NCBI RefSeq assembly: GCF_037023735.1
Contig: NZ_CP146069.1
Coordinates: 434,001 to 498,000 of the forward strand
DNA length: 64,000 bases
Origin: Roseovarius sp. S88
Lineage (GTDB): Bacteria > Pseudomonadota > Alphaproteobacteria > Rhodobacterales > Rhodobacteraceae
Reading direction: 5' to 3'
Positions within the stretch are counted from its first letter, which is position 1, and each line of letters begins with the position of its first letter. The notes under the pieces are model-generated. The model had not been told where the DNA came from. It saw only the letters and a program-made list of their open reading frames with translations, and did no database searches. This document shows positions 37,629 through 46,950 of the stretch, piece by piece. A program made the translations under genes and the position numbers.

Positions 37629-38732
37629 ATGAGCCTCAACACATTCGGACATCTCTTTCGTGTTACGACATGGGGCGAAAGCCATGGGCCTGCTTTGGGT
37701 GCGACGGTGGATGGCTGCCCGCCCGGCGTGGCAGTGGATGAGGCGTTTCTCCAGACCTTTCTCGACAAGCGCCGCCCGGGTCAGAGCAAGTTCACCACGC
37801 AGCGCAAGGAAGCGGATGCGGTGAAGATCCTGTCGGGTGTGTTTGAGGGGCAAACGACCGGCACGCCCGTGCAGTTGATGATCGAGAACACCGATCAACG
37901 CAGCAAGGATTATGGCGACATTGCACAGACGTTCCGCCCCGGCCATGCCGATATCACCTATCACCAGAAGTACGGCATTCGGGACTATCGCGGTGGCGGG
38001 CGCAGCTCGGCGCGTGAAACGGCGGCGCGTGTGGCGGCTGGCGGGTTGGCGCGTGCGGCTCTGCGGGATCTGGCGCCGGGGCTTGAGATCAAGGGGTACA
38101 TGACGCGTATGGGCGAGGTCGAGATTGACCGGGCGTGTATTGACTGGGCCGAGATTGATAGAAACGATTTCTTCTTGCCCGATGCCAAGGCGGTGCCGGA
38201 CTGGGAAGCCTATCTTCAGGACATTCGCAAGGCGCAGAATTCCGTGGGTGCCGAGATTGAGGTTGTCTGTCGCGGCGCCCCTGCCGGGTTGGGTGCGCCC
38301 GTCTATGGCAAGTTGGATACCGATCTGGCTTCGGCCATGATGTCGATCAACGCGGTAAAAGGGGTTGAGATTGGCGAAGGCATGGCGGCTGCGCGTCTCA
38401 AGGGGACCGACAACGCCGATGAGATATTCATGGGTGCGAACGGGCCAGAATACAGTTCCAATCATGCGGGTGGAATTCTGGGCGGTATCTCGACCGGGCA
38501 GGATATTGTGGTTCGGTTTGCGGTGAAGCCCACCTCCTCGATCCTGACCCCGCGCAAATCCATCCGCATGGATGGCAGCGCGACCGAGGTGGTCACGAAG
38601 GGGCGGCATGATCCTTGTGTCGGCATTCGCGCTGTGCCGGTGGGCGAGGCGATGATGGCCTGCGTGATCCTGGATCATTTGCTCTTGCATCGAGGCCAGG
38701 TTGGCGATGGTCCGCGCGGTGTGATCGGGTAG
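37629..38732 (+). CDS. aroC: Chorismate synthase
   Basis: The 367-residue enzyme has the N-terminal [18 protein letters not shown] signature, the [33 protein letters not shown] block (shown here only by its ends: RPGHAD and [10 protein letters not shown]) and the [16 protein letters not shown] motif. It converts EPSP to chorismate using reduced FMN, the last step of the shikimate pathway. ATG 37629 has AAAGGAGA upstream; a longer frame from 37578 is rejected. It is monocistronic, followed by palindromic repeat DNA. Confidence 0.97.
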   Translation: MSLNTFGHLFRVTTWGESHGPALGATVDGCPPGVAVDEAFLQTFLDKRRPGQSKFTTQRKEADAVKILSGVFEGQTTGTPVQLMIENTDQRSKDYGDIAQTFRPGHADITYHQKYGIRDYRGGGRSSARETAARVAAGGLARAALRDLAPGLEIKGYMTRMGEVEIDRACIDWAEIDRNDFFLPDAKAVPDWEAYLQDIRKAQNSVGAEIEVVCRGAPAGLGAPVYGKLDTDLASAMMSINAVKGVEIGEGMAAARLKGTDNADEIFMGANGPEYSSNHAGGILGGISTGQDIVVRFAVKPTSSILTPRKSIRMDGSATEVVTKGRHDPCVGIRAVPVGEAMMACVILDHLLLHRGQVGDGPRGVIG

Positions 38733-38736
38733 GACA

Positions 38737-38796
38737 CGGAATTTTCGGAAATTCCGACGCCTTCGGCGAGGTTATTTGCGACAAGAAAGAAGCAGG
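38737..38796 (+). repeat. Hairpins plus dispersed short repeat, copy 2
   Basis: Directly after aroC, CGGAATTT-TCGG-AAATTCCG (38737-38756) is a perfect hairpin. A small CGCC-TTC-GGCG stem (38758-38768) follows, then the 24-base repeat (38773-38796) that matches 24262-24285 at 22 of 24 positions. It looks like a compound REP-like element at a gene end, possibly acting in transcript ending. Confidence 0.75.
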
Positions 38797-38798
38797 GT

Positions 38799-39671
38799 CT
38801 AGGTCGACTTGGCTTGCCTTGAAAGCTGCACTGCTAAAATGCCCAGCGTCACAATTGTGACACCTATGATGTCCCAGAGACGCAAAGTTTCACCAAGGAT
38901 CAGCGCGGCAATCACCACACCGAGGAACGGGTTCAGGAAGTGGAACGTGGCCGCCTTGATCGCGCCGATGCGGTTGACCAGCCAGAACCAGACCAGCGTT
39001 GCGGCGAGACCGGGAACGAGCGTGGTATAAGCAAAGGCCGCGATGAGTTGCCAGGACCACGCGACCTCGATGGTTTCCGTTGCAACACCCACTGCGCCGA
39101 GTACAGCGCTTCCCACAAGCATCTGCAAGCCAACAATCATCAGGAAATTGCCACCCGACGTAGCGCCTCTGACCGACAGCGTGGCAAAGGTCAGCGCAAT
39201 GACCCCCGCCACACAGAGACCAATGCCATAGAGATCTGCGCCGCCTTGCAGGCGCGAGCCCATGATGAGGCCGACGCCGATCACACCCGCGACGAGACCC
39301 ACAAAGCCAAGTGCGCCGATGCGTTCTTTGAAGACAGCCCAACTGGCCAATCCAACCAGCAACGGCATGGTGGAGGCGATGATGGCCGCGAGTGAGGCTT
39401 CGACAGTTTGCATGGCGACGAAGTTGAGGCCGAGATAGAGCGCGTTCTGGCAGATGCCGAAAACAATCGTGGCGCGCCACTGTGCCGGAGTGAGCTGCCA
39501 AGTCTGTCCCAAAGCACGGGCGATGAGGACGCCGAGCAGGCCCGAGATCAAAAAGCGCAGGGCCAGCGCACTGACCGGGGGCGCTGCGGCGACGATGATC
39601 CGGGCAGAGGTGAAGGCGCTTGACCACATGACCGCAAAGGCCAGCCCCATCAAGATCGCACGCACATCCAT
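38799..39671 (-). CDS. DMT-superfamily (EamA) transporter
   Basis: The 290-residue protein has about ten membrane helices in two EamA repeats. The first repeat starts MGLAFAVMWSSAFTSARIIV and the second contains FLNPFLGVVIAALILGETLRLWD. It is a predicted inner-membrane metabolite exporter of unknown substrate, only distantly similar to the DMT protein at 22648. It is convergent with aroC and upstream of nothing in its own direction. Confidence 0.9.
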   Translation of the reverse strand: MDVRAILMGLAFAVMWSSAFTSARIIVAAAPPVSALALRFLISGLLGVLIARALGQTWQLTPAQWRATIVFGICQNALYLGLNFVAMQTVEASLAAIIASTMPLLVGLASWAVFKERIGALGFVGLVAGVIGVGLIMGSRLQGGADLYGIGLCVAGVIALTFATLSVRGATSGGNFLMIVGLQMLVGSAVLGAVGVATETIEVAWSWQLIAAFAYTTLVPGLAATLVWFWLVNRIGAIKAATFHFLNPFLGVVIAALILGETLRLWDIIGVTIVTLGILAVQLSRQAKST

Positions 39672-39689
39672 GTCACAGGTCCAAAATCA

Positions 39690-39716
39690 AAAGGGCCGCC
39701 TCTGGGGCGACCCTTT
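39690..39716 (-). terminator. Terminator of the HU gene
   Basis: AAAGGG(C)CGCC pairs with GGCG(A)CCCTTT with one internal mismatch. On the minus strand it is followed by TGATTTT. It lies 25 bases after the HU stop and just before the transporter start. Confidence 0.75.
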
Positions 39717-39740
39717 CGGAAAACTCAGATGTTTACAAGA

Positions 39741-40028
39741 TCAGCCGTTCACGCTGTCTTTCAGCGCTTTGGCGATGGTCATCTTGACGACCTTGTCAGC
39801 GTCCTTGTGGATCTGCTCGCCCGTGGCAGGATTGCGCACCATCCGCGCCGGACGTTCGCGGCAGTAGATTTTGCCGACACCTGGAAGTGTCACAGCACCA
39901 CCGCCCGATACTTCGCGTGTGATGATCGAGATAAGTGAATCCAGCGCGCCGCTTGCGGATTTCTTGTCGCTGCCCATTTCCTCGGCCAGGGCCGTCACGA
40001 GCTGTGTCTTGGTCATTGGTTTTGCCAT
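39741..40028 (-). CDS. hup: HU family DNA-binding protein
   Basis: The 95-residue protein has the HU fold: N-terminal helices (TKTQLVTALAEEMGSDKKSA), then beta arms with VTLPGVGKIYCRERPAR and the VRNPATGEQI motif, close to the usual GRNPxTGE. It compacts DNA in the nucleoid as a dimer. AAGGAGA precedes the ATG. It is monocistronic. Confidence 0.95.
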   Translation of the reverse strand: MAKPMTKTQLVTALAEEMGSDKKSASGALDSLISIITREVSGGGAVTLPGVGKIYCRERPARMVRNPATGEQIHKDADKVVKMTIAKALKDSVNG

Positions 40029-40450
40029 TTTCTGGTCTCCTTCAACTGCCCGTTTCTTGGGCCTCCTGCCGCAGATTTAACTGCATCTTGTGGGCGAACA
40101 CAACAAATAGTGTAAGAAAATAAGGTTTTTCGGCGGGTTTTAGGGAGTTTTTCGGGAGTAAACTGCCCATCGAACTGAAGTTTGAGGCCTGAATGCGTTG
40201 AATCCCTCTTTCGCGCCAAATCTGCTCAGACAGCGAATCATGACGAAAAGCCTTGTTTTTCTAGGTTTGGCGCGTCGGCATGGCATCTACAGTGACCGGC
40301 AGATCACTTTCGTAGCGCGGCGCGTGCTGCGCGGTATTCGTGGCGATATGACGACATCGACCAGGAACATGCCATTCGCAAAAGTGATCCCATGGCGTTT
40401 TGGAGCAAGGACTGTATCGTCGGCGAAGTTTGACGAGAGAGGGCAGCAAA
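40029..40450. other. Intergenic region between HU and the glycosyltransferase gene
   Basis: The 422 bases hold the HU promoter region (T/A-rich near 40090-40150). No convincing gene was found: the frames that stay open across 40198-40470 overlap the glycosyltransferase start and resemble nothing known. Confidence 0.5.
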
Positions 40451-41628
40451 ATGGCAACAGAGCCATTTGATCCGGCAACCACCAAAAGGCGTATCGCTGT
40501 GGTCGGTCCTGTGCCGCCCATCCGCAGCGGGGTTGCGCGCCACACCGCGGCTGTCGCCTTAGCATTGGCTAAAGACCCAGGCGTCGACCTCAAAATATGG
40601 TCCTTCTCGCGGCAATATCCCAAAAGGCTGTATCCAGGACAGTCGGAAAGAGTGCCTGATGGGAAATCACCGGACGGTTTGGATGTCATTTGGTCATTGG
40701 ACGGGATCAACCCGTGGAGCTGGCGTAGAACTGCGCAGGAGATTTGTGCCTGGAACCCCGATCTGGTGGTTTTGCCTGCCTGGACATTCTTTCTTGCGCC
40801 AGCGCTGGGCTGGGTTGCCCGAAGGTTGCGGGGGGTCGGAATTGAATGCTGTGTGATTGTGCATAATGCGTTTGACCACGACGATCACACAGGGTCCGGC
40901 TGGAAGGCTCGGCTCAGCCTTTGGCAACTTGCGCAGGCCGATCGTTTTGTGACCCACAACGAGGCAATTGCACAGACGCTTTCAAATCATCGGCCTGACG
41001 TACCGATCCGCGTGTTTCCGCATCCGACCTTCGAGGATTTCCCGGATCCGAAGGGCACGCTCGCGCGAGAGGCGAAGTTGGAGCTTTTGTTCTTTGGTCT
41101 TGTGCGGCCGTATAAGGGACTCGATCTGGCGATAAAGGCGGTGGCGCGTAGCGCGCGACGCGATATACGCCTCACCGTTGCAGGGGAATTTTGGCAAGGC
41201 CAGGAGGAAACACGGCAAGATATCACCCGGCTTGGCCTGGAGGATCAGGTTGAGCTCATCCCGCGCCATGTCAGTGATGCGGAAACAGCAGAGCTTTTTA
41301 ATCGGGCTGATGTTGTCCTGTTGCCCTACCGGTCTGTGACGGCATCTGGCGTGATACCAGTCGCGTATCGCTACGGCCGTGCGGTGATTGCCAGCGATTT
41401 GCCGGGGTTTTCGTCAGTGGTCATACACGGCGAGACGGGGTGGTTGATCCCCCCGAAGACGTTGACGCCCTCTCTGCCCAGATTGATGCGTTGGACCGAC
41501 CCAAAGCCGATCTAGCGGGCGAAAAAGCACGGCAATTCAGTGCTGAATTGAGCTGGGAGCGATTTGCCAGGCTTCTGCTGGGCGAGGAGCAGTCCTTCAC
41601 ACTCAAAACAAATACAGATGCAGGGTGA
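40451..41628 (+). pseudogene. Glycosyltransferase (GT4-like), frameshifted in a C6 tract
   Basis: The main frame starts at ATG 40451 (MATEPFDPATTKRRIAVVGP) and shows GT-B features: PPIRSGVARHTAAVA at the N-terminus, LLFFGLVRPYKGLDLAIKAV, and the nucleotide-sugar block YRYGRAVIASDLPGFSSVV. After GWLIPP it runs to an early stop at 41515. The -1 frame continues naturally as PPEDVDALSAQIDAL to 41628, so one C is missing from the run at 41449-41454. The repaired protein would be about 392 residues, a cytoplasmic sugar transferase probably for a surface glycan, next to an FkbM gene. Whether the gene is truly broken is doubtful. Confidence 0.82.
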
Positions 41629-41713
41629 CGCGATCTCAAAGGCTGATGTGTCTTGAATTGCCCACTGCGGGCTTCTGTTTTAGCGTGCGACGCATTGAAC
41701 GGGGAATAGTCGG

Positions 41714-42498
41714 GTGGCAAACGTGAAACGCCGATTGGCGAGATTTATACGCAGTAAGGTATCCAACCCGGAAGTGTACGGTTTGATGCGCAGCGCCATG
41801 TTGCTCTGGCAGCGTATACTGCGCAGGCCGGATGAGCCGGATTTGCGGTTGTTTGTGCGGATACCGGAACGTCCCGTTGAGCTTGTCCTCGACATAGGGG
41901 CCAATGGTGGACAGAGCGCGATGGCACTCTCTTTTTGCGCCCCAACGCGCAGATCCTGTCGTATGAGCCGCTCCCGATGCTGTGGCCAGAGCTGAAGCGG
42001 GTACGCCGGTTCATCGGCAAACGGTTTGATTTTCGGGGCTATGGTCTTGGGACATCTCAGGAACGGACAACGATCTATGTTCCGGTTGCCGGGCGTCTTC
42101 CGATTACGACGCGGGCGTCCTTGCTTGAGAATGAGGCGCAAGGTCAGTGTGCTCAGCTTGCCCTCGAAACCGGTTTAGAGACGTCGGTCAATCAGGTGGA
42201 CATCGAAATTCGGCGTGGGGACGACGAAGGTCTCGCACCGCTTGCAATAAAGTTGGATGTCGAAGGAGCAGAGCGCGTGGTACTGGATGGTTTGACGGAA
42301 ACGATCGACACGCATCGGCCTGTGATGCTGATCGAATACAGCGACTCCTTTGAGGCCTGCGCCGCGTATTTCTCAGAGCGGGATTACACGATCTATGTTG
42401 GCGAAGACCGAGGTGATGGCACCCTGATTTGCCCCGACCTGTCGACACGCAATTGGATCGCAGCACCCAATGAACATGCACATCTGTTTGCCGTCTGA
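41714..42498 (+). pseudogene. FkbM-family methyltransferase, frameshifted in a T5 tract
   Basis: GTG 41714 begins MANVKRRLARFIRSK. The SAM-binding motif VLDIGANGGQSAMALSF is followed by a shift at 41932-41936 (five T). The rest continues in the -1 frame: LRPNAQILSYEPLPMLWPEL, then IKLDVEGAERVVLDGL, and ends at 42498. With one T restored it is an FkbM protein of about 261 residues, a class that O-methylates sugars or polyketides. It is paired with the preceding glycosyltransferase, suggesting glycan decoration. Confidence 0.83.
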
Positions 42499-42507
42499 AC
42501 TTAGAGG

Positions 42508-43989
42508 CTACAAAAACGCCGTTTCATCAAAGCTGCGCAGTTTTCGTGAATGAATACGTTCCAGCGGCATCTGACTGAGGTGCTCCATGGCGCGGATGCC
42601 GATCATGAGATGGCGAGACACCTGGGTTTTGTAGAAGTCGGATGCCATGCCGGGCAGCTTCAGTTCGCCGTGCAGGGGTTTATCGGACACGCAAAGCAAT
42701 GTGCCGTAGGGCACCCGGAAGCGAAAGCCGTTTGCCGCGATGGTGGCACTTTCCATATCCAGCGCAATAGCCCGTGACTGGCTGAGGCGCTGAACCGGCC
42801 CGGATTGATCGCGCAGCTCCCAGTTGCGGTTGTCAAAGCTGGCCACAGTTCCGGTGCGCATCACGCGTTTCAGGTCATACCCTTCAAGCTCTGTTTCCGA
42901 GGCGACGGCTTGTTCCAGGGCAATCTGAATTTCCGCCAGCGCGGGGATTGGCACCCACGCAGGCAAATCATCGTCAAGTACGCCGTCCTCGCGCAGGTAG
43001 GCATGAGCCAGCACGAAATCCCCGAGCGATTGCGAATTGCGTAAGCCTGCACAGTGGCCGACCATGATCCACGCATGTGGACGCAGCACCGCGATATGAT
43101 CGGTGGCGGTTTTGGCATTCGACGGACCGACGCCGATATTAACCAAAGTAATTCCGCTGCCATCGGATCGGGTCAGGTGATAGCTTGGCATCTGCGGCAA
43201 TTTTGATGTGGGTGCCAGCGGTGCATCTGGGTCGGTGATCATTGCATTGCCCGGGCCGACAAAGCTCTCATAGCCACTGTTCGGATCGGCCAGCATGTGG
43301 CGGGCATAGGCCTCAAACTCGGCCACGTAGAACTGATAGTTGGTGAACAGCACATGGTTCTGAAAATGGCCGGGATCTGTTGCGGTATAATGCGTCAGCC
43401 GCGCCAGAGAATAGTCCACCCGCTGTGCCGTAAACGGCGCAAGCGCCCCAGGCTGGTCATCGCTTGGAACAAAGGTTCCGTTGACGATGTCATCATTGGT
43501 GCTCGACAGCTCCGGCACATCGAAATAGTCACGCAAGGTGAAATCAGCAGCCCCTTGTTGCGGAACACTAAGGCCAGTGTCATTGGCAACAGCGAAATGC
43601 ACAGGCATGGGCGTTTGCGAAATCTGAATGGTGACCGGCACGTCGTGATTGCACATCAAGAGGTCAATTTGTTGTTCCAGGTAATGCCGGAACAGACGCG
43701 GCCGCGTGATCGTCGTGGCGTAGGTGCCGGGCTCGGCCAGATGGCCAAAACTGAGACGGCTGTCGATCTTGGCAAAGCTGGTCGTGCTAAGGCGGATCTC
43801 GGGATAATAGGCACGCACACGACCCGACGGGCCATGCGGAGACATGGCGGATTTGAACTCTTCACAGAGAAACTGCGTCGCCTCATCATAAAGCGTGATG
43901 AGATGGGCAACAGCGGCTTTGGCATCGGAAAATGTCTTGGGTACAGAGGCGGGCGGTGTCCGCGCTGTGTCGGAGGGGGCATGAACCAT
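42508..43989 (-). CDS. amn: AMP nucleosidase
   Basis: The 493-residue protein matches Amn in length and order: an N-terminal regulatory domain (about 1-170) and a C-terminal nucleoside-phosphorylase-like domain with TLVNIGVGPSNAKTATDH and MVGHCAGLRNSQ, and LDMESATIAANGFRF near the end. It hydrolyses AMP to adenine and ribose 5-phosphate. ATG 43989 (MVHAPSDTAR) is favoured over 44031. It is convergent with the FkbM gene, 9 bases apart. Confidence 0.94.
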   Translation of the reverse strand: MVHAPSDTARTPPASVPKTFSDAKAAVAHLITLYDEATQFLCEEFKSAMSPHGPSGRVRAYYPEIRLSTTSFAKIDSRLSFGHLAEPGTYATTITRPRLFRHYLEQQIDLLMCNHDVPVTIQISQTPMPVHFAVANDTGLSVPQQGAADFTLRDYFDVPELSSTNDDIVNGTFVPSDDQPGALAPFTAQRVDYSLARLTHYTATDPGHFQNHVLFTNYQFYVAEFEAYARHMLADPNSGYESFVGPGNAMITDPDAPLAPTSKLPQMPSYHLTRSDGSGITLVNIGVGPSNAKTATDHIAVLRPHAWIMVGHCAGLRNSQSLGDFVLAHAYLREDGVLDDDLPAWVPIPALAEIQIALEQAVASETELEGYDLKRVMRTGTVASFDNRNWELRDQSGPVQRLSQSRAIALDMESATIAANGFRFRVPYGTLLCVSDKPLHGELKLPGMASDFYKTQVSRHLMIGIRAMEHLSQMPLERIHSRKLRSFDETAFL

Positions 43990-44086
43990 AAAGGGACCTG
44001 ATGTGATGCGGATGCAGGCGTACGTTGACACGGGCGCGGGCGGTGATCAAGTTGCCGGGGCGACGTGATCTTGGGGGATGTGCAAG

Positions 44087-44515
44087 ATGGACTATGAAAC
44101 GGTATCTGCCGAAGCCTTTGGTGCATCGCTCAGAGGTATTGGACTGAATATTCTGGTGCGGGATGTGACCGCGCAGGTGGCCTTTCTTGAGGATATCTTT
44201 CATCTGAAAGCGCATCGCGTGAGCCAGGATTTTGCCATTCTGACCTATTTCGGAGAGGTCATGCAGTTACATGCTGATCACACTTACAGTGCCAATCCTT
44301 TGTTGGGGCTATTACCGGAAGCAGGTGCGCGGGGCGCTGGTGCCGAGTTTCGTTTCTATCAAACGGACCCCGATGAGGCAGTGGTACGGGCCGAGGCGCG
44401 CGGGGCGTATATTTTGCAGGAACCGACGGACAAGCCGCACGGGCTGCGCGAGGCATACATCGTTTGTGAAAACGGCTATGCCTGGGTTCCGTCACGGCCG
44501 CTGGATTTGGAGTAA
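44087..44515 (+). CDS. VOC (glyoxalase/bleomycin resistance-like) family protein
   Basis: The 142-residue protein has the two beta-alpha-beta-beta-beta halves of VOC folds (GLNILVRDVTAQVAFLEDIF, then AEFRFYQTDPDEAVVRAEARG). Few of the usual metal ligands are obvious. GGGGGA stands nine bases before ATG 44087, favouring it over ATG 44078, which would touch that site. Function unknown. It is seven bases from the next gene, so the two probably form an operon. Confidence 0.82.
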   Translation: MDYETVSAEAFGASLRGIGLNILVRDVTAQVAFLEDIFHLKAHRVSQDFAILTYFGEVMQLHADHTYSANPLLGLLPEAGARGAGAEFRFYQTDPDEAVVRAEARGAYILQEPTDKPHGLREAYIVCENGYAWVPSRPLDLE

Positions 44516-44521
44516 TCAGGC

Positions 44522-45376
44522 ATGAGTAAAACGCTGCTGTCCTTTGGACATGGGTATTCCGCACGCGCATTGGCGCGGCGTTTGGTGCCGCGAGGCTGGA
44601 CGATCTACGGCACAACGCGGTCGGCGGATAAGGCGGATGTCTTGCGTGAGGAGGGCGTGCATCCTGTGGTGTGGCCCGGCGGTGATCTCAGCAAGGCTTT
44701 TAAAAGCGCCACGCATATCCTGATCTCCGCAGGGCCGGGGCAAGATGGCGACCCGGTGTTGAATGCCTGTCGCAACGAGATCACGGCGCTTGCCCCTCGG
44801 CTCGATTGGGCAGGGTACCTCTCAACAACCGGCGTTTATGGCGACCATCAGGGCGGCTGGGTCGATGAAAGCACACCGTTGACCCCGTCAACCCGACGCG
44901 GGCAGTTGCGGGTGGAGGCCGAGGCCGCATGGCAAGCCATCGAGGGCCTGCCGCTGCACATCTTTCGACTGGCTGGAATTTATGGCCCAGGGCGTGGTCC
45001 CTTCGCCAAAGTGCGGCAAGGCACAGCGCGGCGGATCGTGAAAGAAGGTCAGGTGTTCAGCCGCATTCACGTTGACGACATCGCGCAGGTTTTGGAAGCC
45101 TCTATAAACAAACCTAACCCGGGCACGGCGTACAATGTCTGTGACAACGACCCGGCTCCGCCTCAGGATGTCATTGGGTGTGCCGCTGAGTTGCTTGGTC
45201 TGCCTTTGCCGCCTGAAGTTGATTTTGAAACGGCGGATATGACGCCTATGGCGCGGTCGTTTTATGCGGAATCCAAACGCGTGGACAATACGCGGATCAA
45301 GGATGAGCTGGGCGTGGAACTGATCTATCCGGACTATCGGGCCGGTCTGCAGGCCTTGTTGAACAACGAGGGCTAG
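44522..45376 (+). CDS. NAD(P)-dependent epimerase/dehydratase-like protein (YeeZ type)
   Basis: The 284-residue SDR-like protein has the N-terminal FGHGYSARALARRL nucleotide motif, STTGVYGDHQGGWVDEST (active-site region with YGD rather than the usual YxxxK spacing) and FSRIHVDDIAQVLEA. It resembles the YeeZ family, whose substrate is not established. It follows the VOC gene closely and ends at a hairpin. Confidence 0.88.
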   Translation: MSKTLLSFGHGYSARALARRLVPRGWTIYGTTRSADKADVLREEGVHPVVWPGGDLSKAFKSATHILISAGPGQDGDPVLNACRNEITALAPRLDWAGYLSTTGVYGDHQGGWVDESTPLTPSTRRGQLRVEAEAAWQAIEGLPLHIFRLAGIYGPGRGPFAKVRQGTARRIVKEGQVFSRIHVDDIAQVLEASINKPNPGTAYNVCDNDPAPPQDVIGCAAELLGLPLPPEVDFETADMTPMARSFYAESKRVDNTRIKDELGVELIYPDYRAGLQALLNNEG

Positions 45377-45397
45377 GGGCGTCGGCATAGGGAAGAC

Positions 45398-45420
45398 GTT
45401 CGATCTTTTGATGATCGAAC
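45398..45420 (+). terminator. Hairpin after the YeeZ-like gene
   Basis: GTTCGATC (45398-45405) pairs perfectly with GATCGAAC (45413-45420) around TTTTGAT; outer GGAA/TTCC bases extend it. It lies 21 bases after the stop. The T tract is weak. Confidence 0.6.
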
Positions 45421-45451
45421 TTCCGCCACGACCCCATTGCATGACTTCATT

Positions 45452-46948
45452 TTATTTGGCCGCAATCCGTTGCTGGTGAGCATCAATTCCGGCCTGCTGT
45501 GGTTTTGCACCGGTAATCTTGCGCAGCATTGGGGCCAGCCGGGGGTGCCTGAAGACAAAACCATAGTTCTGCAATCGTGATGGGACGACGCGTTGACCGC
45601 CTAGCATTGTCTCACGCGCCATATCTCCAAGAAGGGTGGCAAGTATCCAATGTGGCGCTTTCAGAAAAACCGGGCGTTTCAAGACTTTTGCCAGGGCGTT
45701 TGTGAATTCCACATTGCGGACCGGATGCGGCGCGGTTGCGTTTATGGGACCTTCGATAGCCTTGTTCGCAATCGCAAATGCGATCACGCGGACAAGGTCG
45801 TCCTGTTCGATCCACGACATCCATTGTTGTCCGTCGCCCATGACACACCCGCCACCAAATTCAAATGGGGTGAGCAGTTTGGCCAAGATGCCGCCGTCGA
45901 CGCCAAGAACAAGTCCGATGCGGAGCCGGACAATACGCACGCTATATTGGATGGCCTGAGTTGCGGCACGTTCCCATGCCTCGCACACGTCATGAACAAA
46001 AGCCGGTGTTGAGCCTGCCTGTTCCGACAGCTCTTCGTTGCCGCGCAATCCATACCATCCAATGGCCGATCCATTGACCAAGCATTTGGGTTTGCTTTCC
46101 AGCCTTTGGATCAATTTGTTCAGTCCGTCGGTCATATCAACTCGGGACTGGATGATTTTGGCACGTTTCTTCCTGGTCCAAGGGCCATTTGCGATGGGTT
46201 CGCCAGCAAGGTTTACGATGGCATCAAAATGATCCGCGTTGTGAACCTGATCAAGGTCGGCGATGACGCGCACGGGATGAGACAGCATGTCCGCTTTTTT
46301 AGGATTGCGTGTGACAACGGTTACGAAATGACCTGCTGCGACCAATGCCTCGACCAATCGTTGACCTATAAAACCTGTGCCTCCGGTAACCAGGATATGC
46401 TGGCGTGGAGGTAAGGCGGCCACCAATTCTGCCGGATCACCCCGCTTCAGACGGTCACTTCGGGACGCGGCAAGCAAATCACGCGCGCTAAAGAGACCGA
46501 CACCTATCGCGGACAATGTCGCCATGACGCTCCACCAGCCGTAGTTCACGAAGACAAAGCCAGTTGGCAGAGAGGACCAAGCCAAAAGGTAAGGCGCGGC
46601 CAATGCCAGAATGGCGCCGTAGTTCAACGCCAGAAGCGTGTGATTGATCCGCTCACTGCCGGGCAGTTTGCGGGTCATGTCCTCTTCGACAAAATCCCAA
46701 AGGGTGATCATGACTTCAACGGCAAGGATCAAAGTCAGCGCTATGGCGAATGCGCCGTGGGGCTCCAACCAGGCAAAGCAAAGGAAGATCACCGCATAAA
46801 AGAAGTTGCGGACTCCGTGCAGGCGCAGTTCGGTTTTCTGAGACGCGCGCCAGGCAAGGCGCTCGCTGCCCTCGTGGTGCACGAGCGTGTCGAATGCGCC
46901 CATAACAACCTGAATTGAAATCAGTGTCCAAAGGATGGGGTTGTCCAT
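45452..46948 (-). CDS. TIGR01777-family epimerase with an N-terminal membrane domain
   Basis: The 498-residue protein has an N-terminal domain with about four membrane helices (about 1-150, for example FFYAVIFLCFAWLEPHGAFA). It is fused to a YfcH/TIGR01777 SDR domain (ILVTGGTGFIGQRLVEAL near 185; NGSAIGWYG; APHWILATLLGDMARE near the C-terminus). The role of these SDRs is unknown. It follows the DUF4166 gene by two bases in an operon whose promoter carries a TTTCTGT box shared with the regulator gene. Confidence 0.88.
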   Translation of the reverse strand: MDNPILWTLISIQVVMGAFDTLVHHEGSERLAWRASQKTELRLHGVRNFFYAVIFLCFAWLEPHGAFAIALTLILAVEVMITLWDFVEEDMTRKLPGSERINHTLLALNYGAILALAAPYLLAWSSLPTGFVFVNYGWWSVMATLSAIGVGLFSARDLLAASRSDRLKRGDPAELVAALPPRQHILVTGGTGFIGQRLVEALVAAGHFVTVVTRNPKKADMLSHPVRVIADLDQVHNADHFDAIVNLAGEPIANGPWTRKKRAKIIQSRVDMTDGLNKLIQRLESKPKCLVNGSAIGWYGLRGNEELSEQAGSTPAFVHDVCEAWERAATQAIQYSVRIVRLRIGLVLGVDGGILAKLLTPFEFGGGCVMGDGQQWMSWIEQDDLVRVIAFAIANKAIEGPINATAPHPVRNVEFTNALAKVLKRPVFLKAPHWILATLLGDMARETMLGGQRVVPSRLQNYGFVFRHPRLAPMLRKITGAKPQQAGIDAHQQRIAAK

Positions 46949-46950
46949 GA

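Noticed and set aside
37416..38690. 424-aa open frame antisense to aroC
   Set aside because: aroC is unambiguous on the other strand; the antisense product is arginine/histidine-rich without motifs.
40198..40470. Small gene upstream of the glycosyltransferase
   Set aside because: The frame overlaps the glycosyltransferase start, has no clear ribosome site and resembles no family.
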